Source of the DNA: Erigeron canadensis
Lineage: Eukaryota > Streptophyta > Magnoliopsida > Asterales > Asteraceae
Direction: 5' to 3'
NCBI RefSeq assembly: GCF_010389155.1
Contig: NC_057769.1
Span: 1,984,001 to 2,048,000 of the forward strand
DNA length: 64,000 nt
Under the pieces are notes generated by a model, which was given only the letters and a program-made list of their open reading frames with translations, did no database searches and was not told the DNA's origin. This document shows, piece after piece, positions 37,716 through 50,330 of the stretch (within the stretch, counting starts at the first letter, position 1; every line of letters starts with the position of its first letter). Position numbers and translations under genes: made by a program.

Positions 37716-37973
37716 GATTAATCACGAAAAGACCAACGTACTTTTTCATTTGTACACGGTTGCCCATCATACTTTTTATTGATGAGGTTTACCCACATAC
37801 TTTTTTTGTTGTACACGGTTGACCCAAAGTTGACCGGTTTACCTGTGATAGTCGGTAATATTGGTCAACCGTGTACAAAACAGAAAAGTATGGGGGTAAA
37901 CCTTATCAATAAAAAAATATAATGGGCAACCGTGTACAAATGGGAAAGTACGTTGGTCTTCCCGTGATTAATC
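37716..37973 (-). mobile_element. Fold-back MITE, copy B (inverted relative to copy A)
   Basis: 258 bp, with the same arms as copy A. Its core (CAAAGTTGACCGGTTTACCT, GTGATAGTCGG) is the exact reverse complement of the copy A core, so the two insertions lie in opposite orientation about 460 bp apart. Confidence 0.75.
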
Positions 37974-40782
37974 TCTAATGTAAATAACATATTATAATAT
38001 ATTTATTTATACTTGGTGTGTTAGAAAGGTCTAGGTAAAATTAAATTATAAAGATAAACAATTAAAAATGTATAATCAACGTCAAATTTGAATTAATACC
38101 GATAATAATAACAACGTACAAAAGTATACGAATCTTCAACATAATCATAAAAACAATAACAATATGCAAATAAATAAATTAAAATAATAGATTATAAATA
38201 TATATATTATTTTTAATTCATTTTAGTGTTTAATAAATCTCAATCTACAAACAAATACAAAAAGTATTGTCCTTTTGAAAAAAAAAAATCTTTTGGCTAT
38301 TTTATTTATCTCTTTTGAGTTAAAATCTTTTGGGTATGTAATCATAAATCCGGCCATTAAAAGAAAAAAGAAAGCAAAAAATGAAAACATGTAAAAAAAA
38401 GAAAAAAACATATGATCTTAACAAAATGTATAACGGGTATTTGGTAGGATGGAATGAAAATAGTGAAAAATTAATGAGAAACACTTTGCTTGTTTTGTTG
38501 CATCAAGTAATAAAATCAAAAAGGTAAAAGTGAGATCCGCTTCCATGCTCATCATTCCTCTCATTTTAGAATGGAAGGAATGATGAGAATGAAATCAAGT
38601 TACTTTTTTTTTTCACAAGTTTTTATTGTAATTAAATTTAATTGTTTATGTTACGATAGAATAATTATATTTTGTTAAATTATTTTTTCATATGAATTTG
38701 TTTATTTTTTATATTTTTTATACTTATTTTCTGTTTGTACCAAATAATGAAATTATTTCTCTTTCCTATCAATTTTTTTTGTTAGATTTTCTCAAGATGA
38801 AAAGAATGGTCAAGAATCATGACATTTGATTTTTATTCAATGACCAAGATTTTTTAGAGAAGTAACTTGAAAGAATCCTCATCAATTTTTTTTTTAATTC
38901 ATTTTTATTCTTTATGATTATTTCTTATCATACATCCCGTTAGTTCTCAAACCACGGTTCAAAGTAACTATTCAATGAATAATGAACATCGATTGTAACG
39001 AAAATATAGATTAAAGATGATAACTCCCGATTTACGACAAGGTACAAGATAATTAATCATGCTCACAGATCAATAATAAAATAAAATTTTTGCTTTAAGA
39101 TTTCTCTTAAAAAAAGTAAAATGACATCAATAACTTGTATAATTTGTTATAAGACAATAAAAAGCCTAACAATAACAAGATAAAAAAAAGTGAGAAAAGA
39201 AAGACATGTATTGTAGACATTTATTATAAGACAATAAAAAGAATAACAATACAATGTTTTTTTTTTTGAACGGTAAATCTTTGAAAGTGTTACTCGTAAT
39301 TAATATACATTAACTTGATTTGGATCACTTCGTATATGTATCATGTATGTATATTGTAGACATTTGTTGTTTTAAATGAGAGTATATAGAATTAAGTGAA
39401 ACACGGTTTTATTGATAACGTGTTGGGTGGGTGGATCAGCCGGGTGGGGTTCAATTTCAAAAAGCCCACACTTTACATTTCCCACCTGTCTGTCGGAGAC
39501 TGGACTTTCTCTAAATTGCCCCTTAGTTGCTCTTCACTTTGAACATAGACATAAAAGTGTTGCAGGGGTATTTTTGACTTTTCGTTCAAGTGGACTGAAA
39601 GCCCACAGAGAGCAATGGTGTCTAGCTGTAATCTCCAAGACCATATTCTTTGCTTGTTATTTGGGAAATTATTTCTGCGCCCATTGATTTTGGTGCCTAT
39701 GCAATGTGTACTTCTTTTACAGACCACATCGAAGTTATGAAACCCTCCCCAAATTCCACAATATCACATTTTGTTACTTTATAAGATGGAAAATGAAATT
39801 TAAAAAATAAATAAATAAATAAAAATGGAAAATGATAAATCCTTTTTTTACATACCACATTGAAGATTATTTGATTAGGAAGATTAATCATTTTGACCAA
39901 CTCTAAATGGAACTATATATTTGTTGATATTTGTATTCAGTTACATAACAATTAAATGATACGAGTATTGATAACGTGACAACCTATAATTACATAATTA
40001 TGAGTCCTGACTAATAAGTAACATCATGTAAAAAATAGTCATTAATGGTTCTCATAATGTGACCATTAACAAAATTGGCTTTTCGATGAAAAAGTAGAGC
40101 GTGTGGACGTATTACTCATGTTCTGCAAGTAACATTATATGTACGATAACACTAACCATGAAGTGAAATTGATACACACACAATATAACGTTATAAAATT
40201 TGACCTAGTTGGATATATTTCAGACTTCAGAGCACATGACCTTGAGAAATAGGCTTAAAGATGCTTACCAAAGAAGCTAATAAGTGTATGGTATTCTTTT
40301 ACTTTGTTAAAAAAAAGTGATTACTACTGAAGTCTTGCATTTCTTGTCAGAAACTTGAATAATTTTCTTGTCAAATTGTAACTAATTCAAAACAAAAAAA
40401 ATTACAAAGAAGTCTGGTCTTTACCAAACTGGCTAGTGTTATATTCTGCATACTGCATTCACCAATCTTCTAGCACTAATTGGTGCCACAGAATACATTT
40501 GTAAGTAAATATATACTCGTATAAGAAAAGACTGTAGAACTTTTATGCTTCAAGGACTAAAATCTTGTATAACCCAAATGAAAAATTGAGAGTTGCATCA
40601 ATCTTGATCTTAACAAGCAGTCTATTCGACTTCCAATCATCAAACATATACCTTCTCTTGTTTATCACATCTTTACAACAATCAAATCTGAAAGTAAGTA
40701 CAAAAGAAAGACCAAAGACGATCATATACATCAAAAAATCATCGGCGAAATAACGACGTTTTTATATAATCTAAGCAAGACA

Positions 40783-42552
40783 TCATTCAGGGAAAAACTT
40801 TTTCTTGAAGTTATTCCAAGCATACAAGCATTCAGGATCAAGGTCTACTTTACCTTGCAAAAAGATTTTATCCGAGCTAGCTATGATAGTGCTCAATGCC
40901 AAGTTCCCGTTCACTTTCCCACGACCAACCAACCAATTATACATTGCAAACCTCAACTTAATCTTCTGAATTGAGTGTGCTAAAAACGCAGGAAACGTAA
41001 CTAATGAAGATACATTATAACCTAATTCATTTACGAAAAAATCTAACTTCATTTCAATCACCTCTTTTGTCTGGTTAATAACTTGAGGTGCTAACCTAAC
41101 CATTTCTGTGACGTTTTCACGGCTTAAACCAGCGTTGACCAAACAGTCAAACCTCTCCTGAAGTTCCCCACCATTGCCTCTAAATAACTTCAGAGCTTTA
41201 GTCATTTCGCTAGAGTTTTCAACAAATCCTAAATCCATCAAAAATCTAATCTTTTTCTGGGACATTTCATTCTTTGCGTTTGGTAATGCCTTCACCTTTT
41301 TCCCAAGAACCCAATTCTTCAACTCTTGTGGGTTTTCTTTTATAGTGTCACAAAGGCGTTTTTTCCCACAATTTAATGAGTTTAGTAAGCTCCTAACAGT
41401 TTTTAGCGTGCAAGAACCGAGAACAGCTGGATTGGTGCGTATGATATTTGCAGCATCATCAGCATCCATCTCAATTGCAAGAAGGAAATCATAAGATTTC
41501 TTCAAATTCGACAGAAATGTTTGAATCTTGATTTGTGGGAACTGCTTAAACATTGATAATTTGTTATCAACAGAAGCTCCAAACTTTATCAAAAACACGA
41601 CCAATGAAATAGTTTTAGCTCCCGAATCTTCCATTAAAACCATAGGATTTTTGTTTAATAACTCTCTTATATCCTCATTGCTAAGACCAAATTTCTTAAT
41701 CAAATACAAAGTTTCAAGAATCCTGCTCCAACTATAAGTATTTTCCTCCAGGATGTTCTCTTCAAACCAACTATTTACAATCCCGGCGTTCATTAACATT
41801 TCTAAAACCTTCATGAAATCCTTAATTACTAAAATATCCGGGCATGACATCACGAGCTTAACAACACTAGGTTGACTGAAACCCTTTGCTTCAAAAAACT
41901 CAAGCACTGCTAACAATCGCCCATGATCATATCTAAAAACGTCACGAGCACCCATATAAATCCTTCCTACTTTATCAGGGGACACACCATACTCACATAA
42001 CACATGATAATTCGATAACAGCCTTTGATCATCAACTAAATAGATCATATCGCGCGGCAAAAGTGAAGCATACTCACAAGGCTTCAACCCCATACTCTCA
42101 AAAAAAGGCTCAAACTCGTTAATCGGATGGTAACAAAGCAACCTTCTTAAAGACTGTTTAACATCCTTCTCATTTTCCACATCTTTCAACAACTTTTCAA
42201 GAAATTCAGGTGAATTTCGACTAATATTTTCTGCATCCGAATACTGCAAACTTCTTGTAGAGTGCAAGTATTCAATCAGAACATCTTGTGCTTCTACAAC
42301 ACTATTGTTTTCTTCATCTAAATCATTTGACTTATTTTGACCATTTTTTAATTCATAACATGCTTTTTTACCATAAAACCTATGGTTAATGTGGGTAGTA
42401 CCCAAAAAACCTCCTGGGCACCATACACCGCTTTTGCCGGGATTGAGTATTCTTGTTGTAGCGGTTTTTACGGGGTTTAGATTATTTTTAGCCAAATTTG
42501 AAAATGCCCATTTGAAAGTAGAAAACGTTCTAACCTTTGAAAGATTGTTCAT
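40783..42552 (-). CDS. mTERF domain-containing protein (MTEF18/SHOT1-like)
   Basis: One uninterrupted frame of 589 residues from ATG at 42552 to the stop at 40783. Plant mTERF proteins are organelle-targeted, nucleic-acid-binding solenoids that affect organellar transcription and RNA processing. The first 60 or so residues are rich in Ser, Thr, Lys and Arg with few acidic residues, fitting a mitochondrial presequence. After an acidic linker come repeated helix-helix mTERF motifs with the usual proline marks (VKLVMSCPDILV, IRELLNKNPMVLM, NIIRTNPAVLG, TIKENPQELK, VTEMVRLAPQVI, VSSLVTFPAFLAHS). The block with YHPINEFEPFFESMGL and LLPRDMIYLVDDQ resembles MTEF18 (SHOT1, At3g60400), remembered as affecting heat tolerance. 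Orthology is inferred. Confidence 0.88.
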   Translation of the reverse strand: MNNLSKVRTFSTFKWAFSNLAKNNLNPVKTATTRILNPGKSGVWCPGGFLGTTHINHRFYGKKACYELKNGQNKSNDLDEENNSVVEAQDVLIEYLHSTRSLQYSDAENISRNSPEFLEKLLKDVENEKDVKQSLRRLLCYHPINEFEPFFESMGLKPCEYASLLPRDMIYLVDDQRLLSNYHVLCEYGVSPDKVGRIYMGARDVFRYDHGRLLAVLEFFEAKGFSQPSVVKLVMSCPDILVIKDFMKVLEMLMNAGIVNSWFEENILEENTYSWSRILETLYLIKKFGLSNEDIRELLNKNPMVLMEDSGAKTISLVVFLIKFGASVDNKLSMFKQFPQIKIQTFLSNLKKSYDFLLAIEMDADDAANIIRTNPAVLGSCTLKTVRSLLNSLNCGKKRLCDTIKENPQELKNWVLGKKVKALPNAKNEMSQKKIRFLMDLGFVENSSEMTKALKLFRGNGGELQERFDCLVNAGLSRENVTEMVRLAPQVINQTKEVIEMKLDFFVNELGYNVSSLVTFPAFLAHSIQKIKLRFAMYNWLVGRGKVNGNLALSTIIASSDKIFLQGKVDLDPECLYAWNNFKKKFFPE

Positions 42553-44348
42553 GATAAAAAGATTAAATCTTGAAAAAAAAGATTATAAAGATCTATAAAG
42601 ATTGCATTTTTACAAGGAATAATTGTATCTAAAGATTTGTATAATTTAAATCTAACCTTCAATTGCAGATGTGAAAAATTCAGAGCTCCAAATTTAAGTA
42701 TTATACAGCAAGTTGAACAGAGCTGGGATTTTAGTTAGGGTTTTTGGTATTCTGGCCTGTGGCGTAGGGTTTTTGCAGATGGTGGCAAATGCTTATGCTA
42801 TGAAACGTTAGGGGTACATAAGGATAATTATGTTTTCTTTGAGGGGTGTAATGATTATCTTGATTATCTTTACACATTCAACTTTTTTTTTTTTTTTTTT
42901 TTTTTTTAATAATTGCAATATTTTTAATCACTTCACTTTGATACAATAATTGTTTTAACTACTTGATTTTGAAAGGATATAATCCTAACTTTAACACAAT
43001 AATCATTTTAACCATTTAACTTTTATCTTGAATGATTTAATCATTTAATATTAAAACCATTTTACATAATTTCTTATCAAATCGATAAAAACACTTAACT
43101 TTAGTCAGAATTTATGCTTTTATCTTTTTAAACCTTCAACTAAATTAAGGCTGACAATATTCAATTTGAACAAGTAATAACCCATAAACCCATAAGCTCA
43201 TGTAATATGTTTGAAATATGAAACTAATATATGAGGTTGACGGCTTAATTTTAGGTTAAACATGTCACATGAGTATATGGAATGTGGGCTATTACGGGTT
43301 GAATTGTCAACTTAGTTCAGTTGAAGGTTTAAAGGGTAGAAACACTAATTTGACTAAAGTTTAATGTTTTTACCATTTTGAATAAAAGTAAAGTTATTTA
43401 ATTGATTTTTGGACAAGTTGGTTTCAGATCAAGACATGATATATGAGATCACGGATTGTAAGTTATTGCGGCTTGAATTCCGTCAACCCTAGTTCAGTTG
43501 AAGCTTTAAGATGTAAAAACATTATCTTAGATAAAGTTAGTGTTTTTACTATTTTAAATAAAAGTTAAGTTATTAAAACGCTTATGGTTTTAAAGTTAGA
43601 CGTTTAAATCATTCAAATTCAAAATTAAATGGTTAAAACGATTATGACGGCAAATATGTCAGCATATATTTCATTTGTGTTGGTTAATAATAGCCATATA
43701 AAATATTTTATATTATGCATTTGAAAATCATGTTAAATGATTTTATTTTTTCCCTTCCCATTTTTTTGCTTTTTTTAATAACAAAAACTAAAGAAAACAG
43801 TGCAAGGAAAAAACAATTATTTGTGAATGTTGAAAACAAAAACAAAAAAAAAAGTTAACAGAACAGGTTTTAACATTCAAAAGAAGTAAAAAGCTGCTGT
43901 TCTAAAAAAAAAAAGAAGTAAAAAGCCAATTACGTTTGTGTTATCTGAAAACGATTTTCATTAAGAGGCACAAAAAGTGAATTTTGAAATTGTGCCTAGG
44001 GGCTGGAGTTTGAGACTTCAAAGTTCTTAAACCCTTTAAAACTCCTGGTTAATTTCGCCAAAAAAAACAATGATTTAGAGATTATAATAACAGCACAAAA
44101 CCACAAGAACTTTTTTTTTAATGGCAAGTGTTAGATGTTAATAGTTCGAACCCCAACATGATATCCAAGGTGGTAGTATGCTGAAAGTTGGAATTCGCGC
44201 ACTCTTGCAGAACAAGAGCGATATAAACCAATATGCAAAAATTCTACAAGCTTCTCTATTTCCTAAACTTTACAATAATAATTTTCTCAAGCTATCTGCA
44301 AGAAACTTTTTTCCTATCTGGAGGTTGACCTGAGGCATAGGTTCCGCT
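42553..44348. other. Region between mTERF and the RNA-binding protein gene
   Basis: The mTERF promoter and leader lie on the right of its ATG. A long T run sits at about 42883-42907, then an imperfect inverted repeat (about 42920-43650). The remainder to 44348 is AT-rich and includes the probable 3' UTR of the RNA-binding protein gene. No other gene is supported. Confidence 0.45.
42920..43650. repeat. Long imperfect inverted repeat (fold-back)
   Basis: The left arm has AACCATTTAACTTTTAT, TTAACTTTAGTCAG and TTTTAAACCTTCAACTAAAT. The right side has the reverse forms: GTTCAGTTGAAGGTTTAAAGG, TTTGACTAAAGTTTAATG, ATAAAAGTAAAGTTA, and a second related set (GTTCAGTTGAAGCTTTAAG, GATAAAGTTAGTGTTTTTAC, AAATGGTTAAAACGATTATG). 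It may be a diverged MITE or nested MITEs. Confidence 0.5.
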
Positions 44349-47300
44349 CTACTTGCCACATGCCCAAATTTTAGTGTAATAGTAGGGATAAGTGGCCAAT
44401 CTTGGGGGTAGTGCAGCAGAAGGTTCCATGGTATCTTTGCGTTGAGTGTATGAAATCTGGGATTGGATGGAGTATGGCAGTGGGGAGGGGGAGGGTGATT
44501 GTTGGTTAATTGCACCAGGATAAGCGTAGCCCACATTAAGGTGTGGCTTTGGATACCCAGCAATGTGTACAGGAATAGGAATAATTCCTCTTGGTGCCGG
44601 CACCACTTTGTTCTCGAGGGTATCTGCATGTTTTACTGTGATGTTTCTGCCCTGCACTCATGAAACCGATTTTATATTAGTAATTCCATTACAGTAGTAG
44701 CATGATGCTCTCATTTGCTAGTTCTTTTCGTTTTGGAGCGTGTTTCACTGCACTAAATCTCATATGTACCCACTTTTATATACATACTTCTAAAAAAATG
44801 GGTAAAACGTTTGCACCTACAAACGTCTACCTTTATAACTACGAACAAATGTTAAAGATACTTTGTATGCACACATAAAAATGTGCAAGTGCGAACAAAG
44901 TGGCATAATTTAAGCACCTTTTAAAATGTAGGAAGTATGTACAAATAATATATTTGTTGTAGTGTTTTCATGCGGTGTGTACGAGGGTGGTTGTCAGCAG
45001 AGACATGATTTCATAATCTGGGTAGATAAACTTGGAATAAACAAAAATTGTACAAATGAAATCTTACCCCAAACATCTTTTGTGGATCATCAATAGCGTT
45101 CTTTGCAGCCTCTACAGTCTTGTAAGTAATGAAGCCGAAACCACTTGAGATGAAGCATGCAAAAGAGCAAAAACTTTTACGTATTTTAATAAAACAAAAT
45201 ATTTTATTTTCAGAAACACAATAAACAACCCACTCTTTATTTTATTATAGTCATCACTATATTGATGGATACATTTGTGAAGAATTATATACCGTGATTT
45301 GTTTATATCTTTGACATATGCAACTGAACCTTCTTCTATATCACCATGCTTTTTAAAGAAACCGAGAAGCATCTCACTTGTAATTTCAGGAGACAAACCG
45401 CCAATAAAAAGCTTCCTCTGTGCTAGATCAGTACCAGTCGTGCTACTAACACCTTCACAAGCTAGGGTGCAAACAGCCATTCGGCCCTGAGATAGAACCA
45501 TATATGAGCAACTAAAGGAATTGAAATGAAGCATAATATGTCCCTGGCCTATATCATGAGGTGCACTACACAGTAAAGGTGGCAAAATGGGCAGCTTGGG
45601 TGATGGGTCAAAACGCCAAACTCCTAGTAGCAGGTCATCATGGCCAAATCAATCATCGCCCCTCAACCAAAGAAAAACTGTCGCCCAGCACAAAATCAGA
45701 AAGAAAAGAAAATACTACAATGTCTAAAGCGTAGAGCTGCTTCAAGACCAAGAAGAAAGAAAAACATATTTCCTTTATCACAAAAAGAAATGCTACATTT
45801 GAATGGGCAAAAATTTCATCAATACTTCCCCTAATCTTTAAGTGTTGTGCTACTTCAACTTCTTTTGTGTTTTTATAGGATCATCCCATCACCTAATCTA
45901 AGCATTTAGTTTAAGATGGAAGCGATGTTTAATTTTAAGCTGTTATCAACAGGCCAAGGCATCCTAAAGAGTAGAAAATTTGTATCGCTCTGGGTTATGT
46001 TAGTTACTTAAAGAGTATTTTTAACACAAACAACCTCCTAAACTGCATTATTATAAGAGAAATGATTATATCATTCTTGCACTAATTTTATGATCTTATG
46101 ATACACATTGATTGTTTATCAAATGAAAGGATAAAATAGTGGTTGTGCATCAACCCACATAACCCGGTTTAACTCATTACTCACCTGCACAACCCTCCCA
46201 TGTTGCCGCCTTATCTCAAACATACATTAGGGAGAACAAGAGAGTGTGTATTGTAAAAGTCACTTATGGACAACTACGTAAATTTTCCAAAAAAGTTGTA
46301 TTTGATTCGGGAGTCGGGACACTCATATAGAAAATCATAGCATTTAGTTAGATGCGGAATCTAAGCTGTTGTCAGTATGAAAAGGCATCCTAAAATGTAG
46401 ATACTTACATCAATCAATTTAATTGGTGCTTCCAAAGCCCTCCGAGTAGAATCGATATCTTTATAGGTGATAAATCCATATCCACGTGATTTTCCACTTG
46501 TTCTATCGACGATAACAACACCTTCTTCAATTTCACCATGTTCAAGAAAGGCCTAAATGCAACAATAACTATAATCAGCAATTTTCAGAGGTGTTGCAAG
46601 AGCTGGTATATCCTAAATCTTCAAGAGACACAAAAATCGATATCTCAAAAAACATTATATGCAATTTCAATGCACAAATTCACACCTTGTGTAGCAGGGG
46701 CGTTCTTCATAAGGACCAATGGGGGCCCGGGCTACCGCCGTCTTTTCGCTTAATAGTGTTAATATACCCGTATTTCGTCCGAAAAAAATTATATTTATTA
46801 AGTCGGTCCCCAGGGATTATTTTTAAAAAACTTTTGATATGTTTAATAAATTTAATAGTCTAATAAAATTTACCTTTTTAGTTTTTATAGCCCACAATTC
46901 ACTTAGCCAATTAAAAATTCTTTACTTTTAGACCTGGTCTTCCTCCCTTTTTTGAGTATTTGTAGTTTTTTGTTGCTTAAAAACTATGTATTGGTAATTT
47001 GAATGGAAAACTTAAATTATTAGTGTTATTTTTATTTGACCCGACCCAAATTAGTGAATTACATGACCATGAAATAATACCCGGAACATAACGATGACAA
47101 AAAAAAAATTCAGGCCCCCACCACTAAAACTTTCAAGATCTGCCACTATTGTGTAAGCCAATGATAGATATACACAACACAATTACAACAAACACACGCA
47201 ATGCACTCACAGCACACAAATTTTCGGTAGTAGTATTCCAGGCTAAGCCACGAACAAAAAGCTTTCGGTTGGCAGGGTCAGCACTTGCAACACCTTTAAT

Positions 47301-48940
47301 TTCCTCGGCAATAAAAGGATATTGGCATCCCCTCCATTTTCAAACATGCAAACAAGCACATATCTCATCATTATTGCACACACCATATAATCATTTAAAA
47401 GAGACATCTTATGGCTTCCCATATATAAGCACAACTATTTTGTGGCGTAAACAAGATATATACATAAATAGCAGAGTCAAAGAGATATGCAAAGAAGTCT
47501 CCAGGTGTATCTAGTAGAGGTGGCAATTTAGTCTGAGTTATAAATAGAATGAAGGTTGATTTTTATCTATAACGATATGAACAGATAAAAGGAGATAAAA
47601 AGGCAAGGCTGAAACGAATATGGGTTAAGCAAGGAACACACATTAAAAGTCGTTCAAAGTATCTGTTAAACATGAGTATAAATCAACTTATTCCAGAAAA
47701 CATTTATGATGGTATATCACACACTATTTTAATAATTTTAAAGGTGAATTTCATTGATATGCACAAAGTTACAATCTGTACAAAAAACAATATACACAAA
47801 TTACAACAAAAAAACACATTCTAACTTATAACATTCAGCTCCAAGACTTAAAAATGCTGCACAAAAAACAGCAGACACCAACATCTAAAAACAACTCAAA
47901 TACACCTCAAAAATTCCAACAAAGCACATTCAGGTCAGAAATCCAAGGCAAACAAGATTAATGCTAGAATGAGACCAAGAAGCGTCATCTTTCACCGCTC
48001 TCTATTCTCATTCGCACACATTAATCCACACGCCATCCTGTCAAAAATCATCCTAGTGATTTATGGAAAAAAATCTTTCAGGTCAACCCAACAGCCAAAC
48101 CCTTTCCTACACATACAAATTTAGCTGTTTCAACCTGTTCCTATATTACCATTATTTGTATGATCCAACATCGAGACCTTAAAGTTTTATGTCGTGTTTG
48201 GACTTTGGATGTGCACCTAAAGCGATTACAATGACTTCGATAATCAAGTTTAGTCTTAGCAAAAAACAATTCTAACTCTGACTTTTTGAATTTTGATCAT
48301 TTAGGATCAAAATAATCAGAGTTGTAGCAAACAAAGAATGGTTTCAATGAAAAATATTTCAAATGTAAACTTAACCAACCCAACCATCCGTAGCCGTGAT
48401 CAATTAATTATCCGGTTTTAAGTCAATTTAATCAAGTCCAAAACACATTCTTAAAATTACTTTCACAATGTATCAATCCTTCGCGTGACGCTTATTATCT
48501 TGTGTGTGAATCCTAAGATATCCTAGGGTTTTTGAAAAAAAAAAAAAAAAAAACTCTATGAGATCACTTGCTTATTCTAATTTTCTTATAACTTTTGTCG
48601 CCTTAATTAATTTACTTGTTTATTTTATTTGAGCCAATTAACATCAGGGTGCAGCCTAGCTTATTTTTGAGCTTATTAGCTTATTTTTCATAAACCCAGT
48701 TTATAACAAAAAAATTCAAACAGCATATAGAAACATGATTCAAGCAAAACCCACATATAAAAATACAAACTTTATACAAATTAAAAGAAAAAAGATGGAT
48801 AAAAAATCTTACAACTTTGATAAAAGCTCAACAAGCTGGGTTTTGGCAAGTGGGTCTAACAAAGAACGCAACTTTTCTTTACTTTCGCCATTGTTATTCT
48901 TGGTGCTTTCTTCAAGCTTTCTTTTTGCCAAATCATCCAT
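44349..48940 (-). CDS. Two-RRM RNA-binding protein (UBP1-associated protein 2 type)
   Basis: Six exons in phase, minus strand: 48940-48813, 47331-47211, 46552-46409, 45486-45293, 45143-45068, 44651-44349, giving 321 residues. An hnRNP-like nuclear RNA-binding protein. UBA2 proteins bind U-rich mRNA with UBP1 and are linked to wounding, senescence and ABA responses. Residues 1-43 hold the N-terminal motif LRSLLDPLAKTQLVELLSKL. RRM1 has RNP2 KLFVRGLAW and RNP1 KSRGYGFITY; RRM2 has KLFIGGLS and, across the exon 4/5 junction, SRGFGFITY. The Pro/Tyr-rich tail starts after GRNITVKHAD and ends IWACGK, shorter than the tails I remember for Arabidopsis UBA2a-c. The intron 1 donor gives TT|GTAAGA, completed by G from exon 2. 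Intron 2 has a hAT element (46695-47148). A copy of part of exon 1 lies upstream at 50331-50450. Confidence 0.88.
46695..47148. mobile_element. Non-autonomous hAT element in intron 2 of the RNA-binding gene
   Basis: 454 bp. The left end is CAGGGGCGTTCTT and the right end, reversed, TAGTGGCAGATCTT, hAT-like termini. Flanks TTGTGTAG (46687-46694) and TTGTGTAA (47149-47156) are an 8-bp target duplication with one mismatch. GC-rich subterminal stretches (GGGGGCCCGGGC and GGCCCCCACC) face each other. There is no transposase frame. Confidence 0.68.
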
Positions 48941-49251
48941 TATTATTGGTATATTTTATTTTTATTATTATTTTTAAATTGAAAAGGCTTTTTGTACTAT
49001 CTTTAAATTCGATTTTATAATTGGGAAAGACAATGGGTTTGTGTTGATTTTATAATCCCTTTTATAATCGCAATTCGCAAAATTAACCCATTTGAGAATT
49101 TGTTAATTTGAAAATTGAAGAATGGGTTGAGTATTTGTTTTGGGTCAAATAAAATTGGCTTAGCATGCTTTTAATTGGGTTGGCATGGTTTTAATGTTCG
49201 ACTTTTGTTTTTTCCGTCCCATGTTAAGTTTTAAAAAATATGTAACAATAA

Positions 49252-49505
49252 GGTCGTGTTTAGTTCACAGAATCTGATGGAATTTGATGGAATTGGAATT
49301 GAATCTCATTCCATAGGAATGTAAACATTCCATAGGAATGTAAACATTCCATCATTTGATGGGGATGGAGGAAGGAATTTCATTCCTTCCATCACTTGAA
49401 TTTTCAAAAAATCAAAAACATTCCGTCAAATTTCATTTCTTCAAATTTCAATTCCTTTAAAAGATTACATTCCTTCTCAAAACATTTTGTGAACCAAACA
49501 CGCCC
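49252..49505. mobile_element. Tourist-like (PIF/Harbinger) MITE
   Basis: 254 bp. The left end is GGTCGTGTTTAGTTCAC and the right end, reversed, GGGCGTGTTTGGTTCAC, and TAA flanks both sides (49249-49251 and 49506-49508). The interior carries a short tandem repeat of ACATTCCATAGGAATGTA. No coding frame. Confidence 0.78.
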
Positions 49506-50330
49506 TAAGTTTTCTCAAATCTAATAAAGTCATGTGCTTTGTTAGCTTATATTCGTGTTCAAATAGATGATTACAAAAGCTAATACCAGTTAGTCTAATA
49601 TCAATACGGGTTATGAACAAAACTTGATTCAATTGCAACAATGATACTTTAATGATTTGTTACTCAAGATAACTTTTTTTTTAATGAGTTATTAGTTGGT
49701 TTTTAGCAGTTAACATTTAAGACACTACAATGACATCCAAATGAGCAGTATGCGAAACTTGAAGCATTCATGTCTGTGAAGAAACTCATGACTCTCGAAA
49801 CTCCCTAATAATCCATTCCTATAAATCTTCAAAAAGAAAAAAAAATAAATCCAATTTATCGTTTTATTTCTCTGTTATGTGGGTTTGTGTGCAAAAATAA
49901 CCGTTGGGGCACCGATTAGGGGTTGGTGTGCCCGAGGAGCCTTATGCGATTAGGGGGGAAGTCGCCTGGGAGAAGACGCTATTCCCTTAAGCCTTATTAT
50001 TTCTTTAAGCAAAATAAAAAATAGTCGTTCCTCCCACTATCAAATTATTTAAGGATATATGTTTATGCTATGAGTTTTGTTTTGTATCATATACACACTA
50101 CTGCAGTAGTCATTAGTCATTAGTCAACATAGTCGTGTATAGATTCATTAGTGGCATGAGCGTTTGGAAGAGTTTACTCATCGTCTCATTGATGTCTGAA
50201 TTGGTTCTAGGTGTTTGTTAAGGCCGCAGTCACAATGCCATACATTAGCGGCTAATAATACTTACTAATGACATAATTTTGGTAACCATGATTTAGTAAG
50301 TCTTACGAGAATCCCATTAAAAGGTCCCAA

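Larger units (their letters stand above)
36541..40782. other. Gene-poor region with MITEs
   Basis: No supportable gene. It contains the inverted MITE pair (37002-37258 and 37716-37973), a possible eroded element between about 38431 and 38942 (ends ACGGGTATTTGG and ATCCCGT), and a TAAATAAATAAA microsatellite near 39808. Short frames here lack family signatures and splice partners. Confidence 0.45.

Noticed and set aside
38431..38942. Complete transposon with ACGGG ends
   Set aside because: The ends match for only a few bases and no target duplication could be found, so it is left as a possible eroded element.
39412..39727. Overlapping 84-91-codon frames on both strands
   Set aside because: No domain, splice partner or family similarity was recognised, and overlapping opposite-strand frames alone are not evidence.
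44120..44165. tRNA-like GTTCGAACCCC word
   Set aside because: Only a B-box-like word is present; no A box at the right distance and no acceptor stem.
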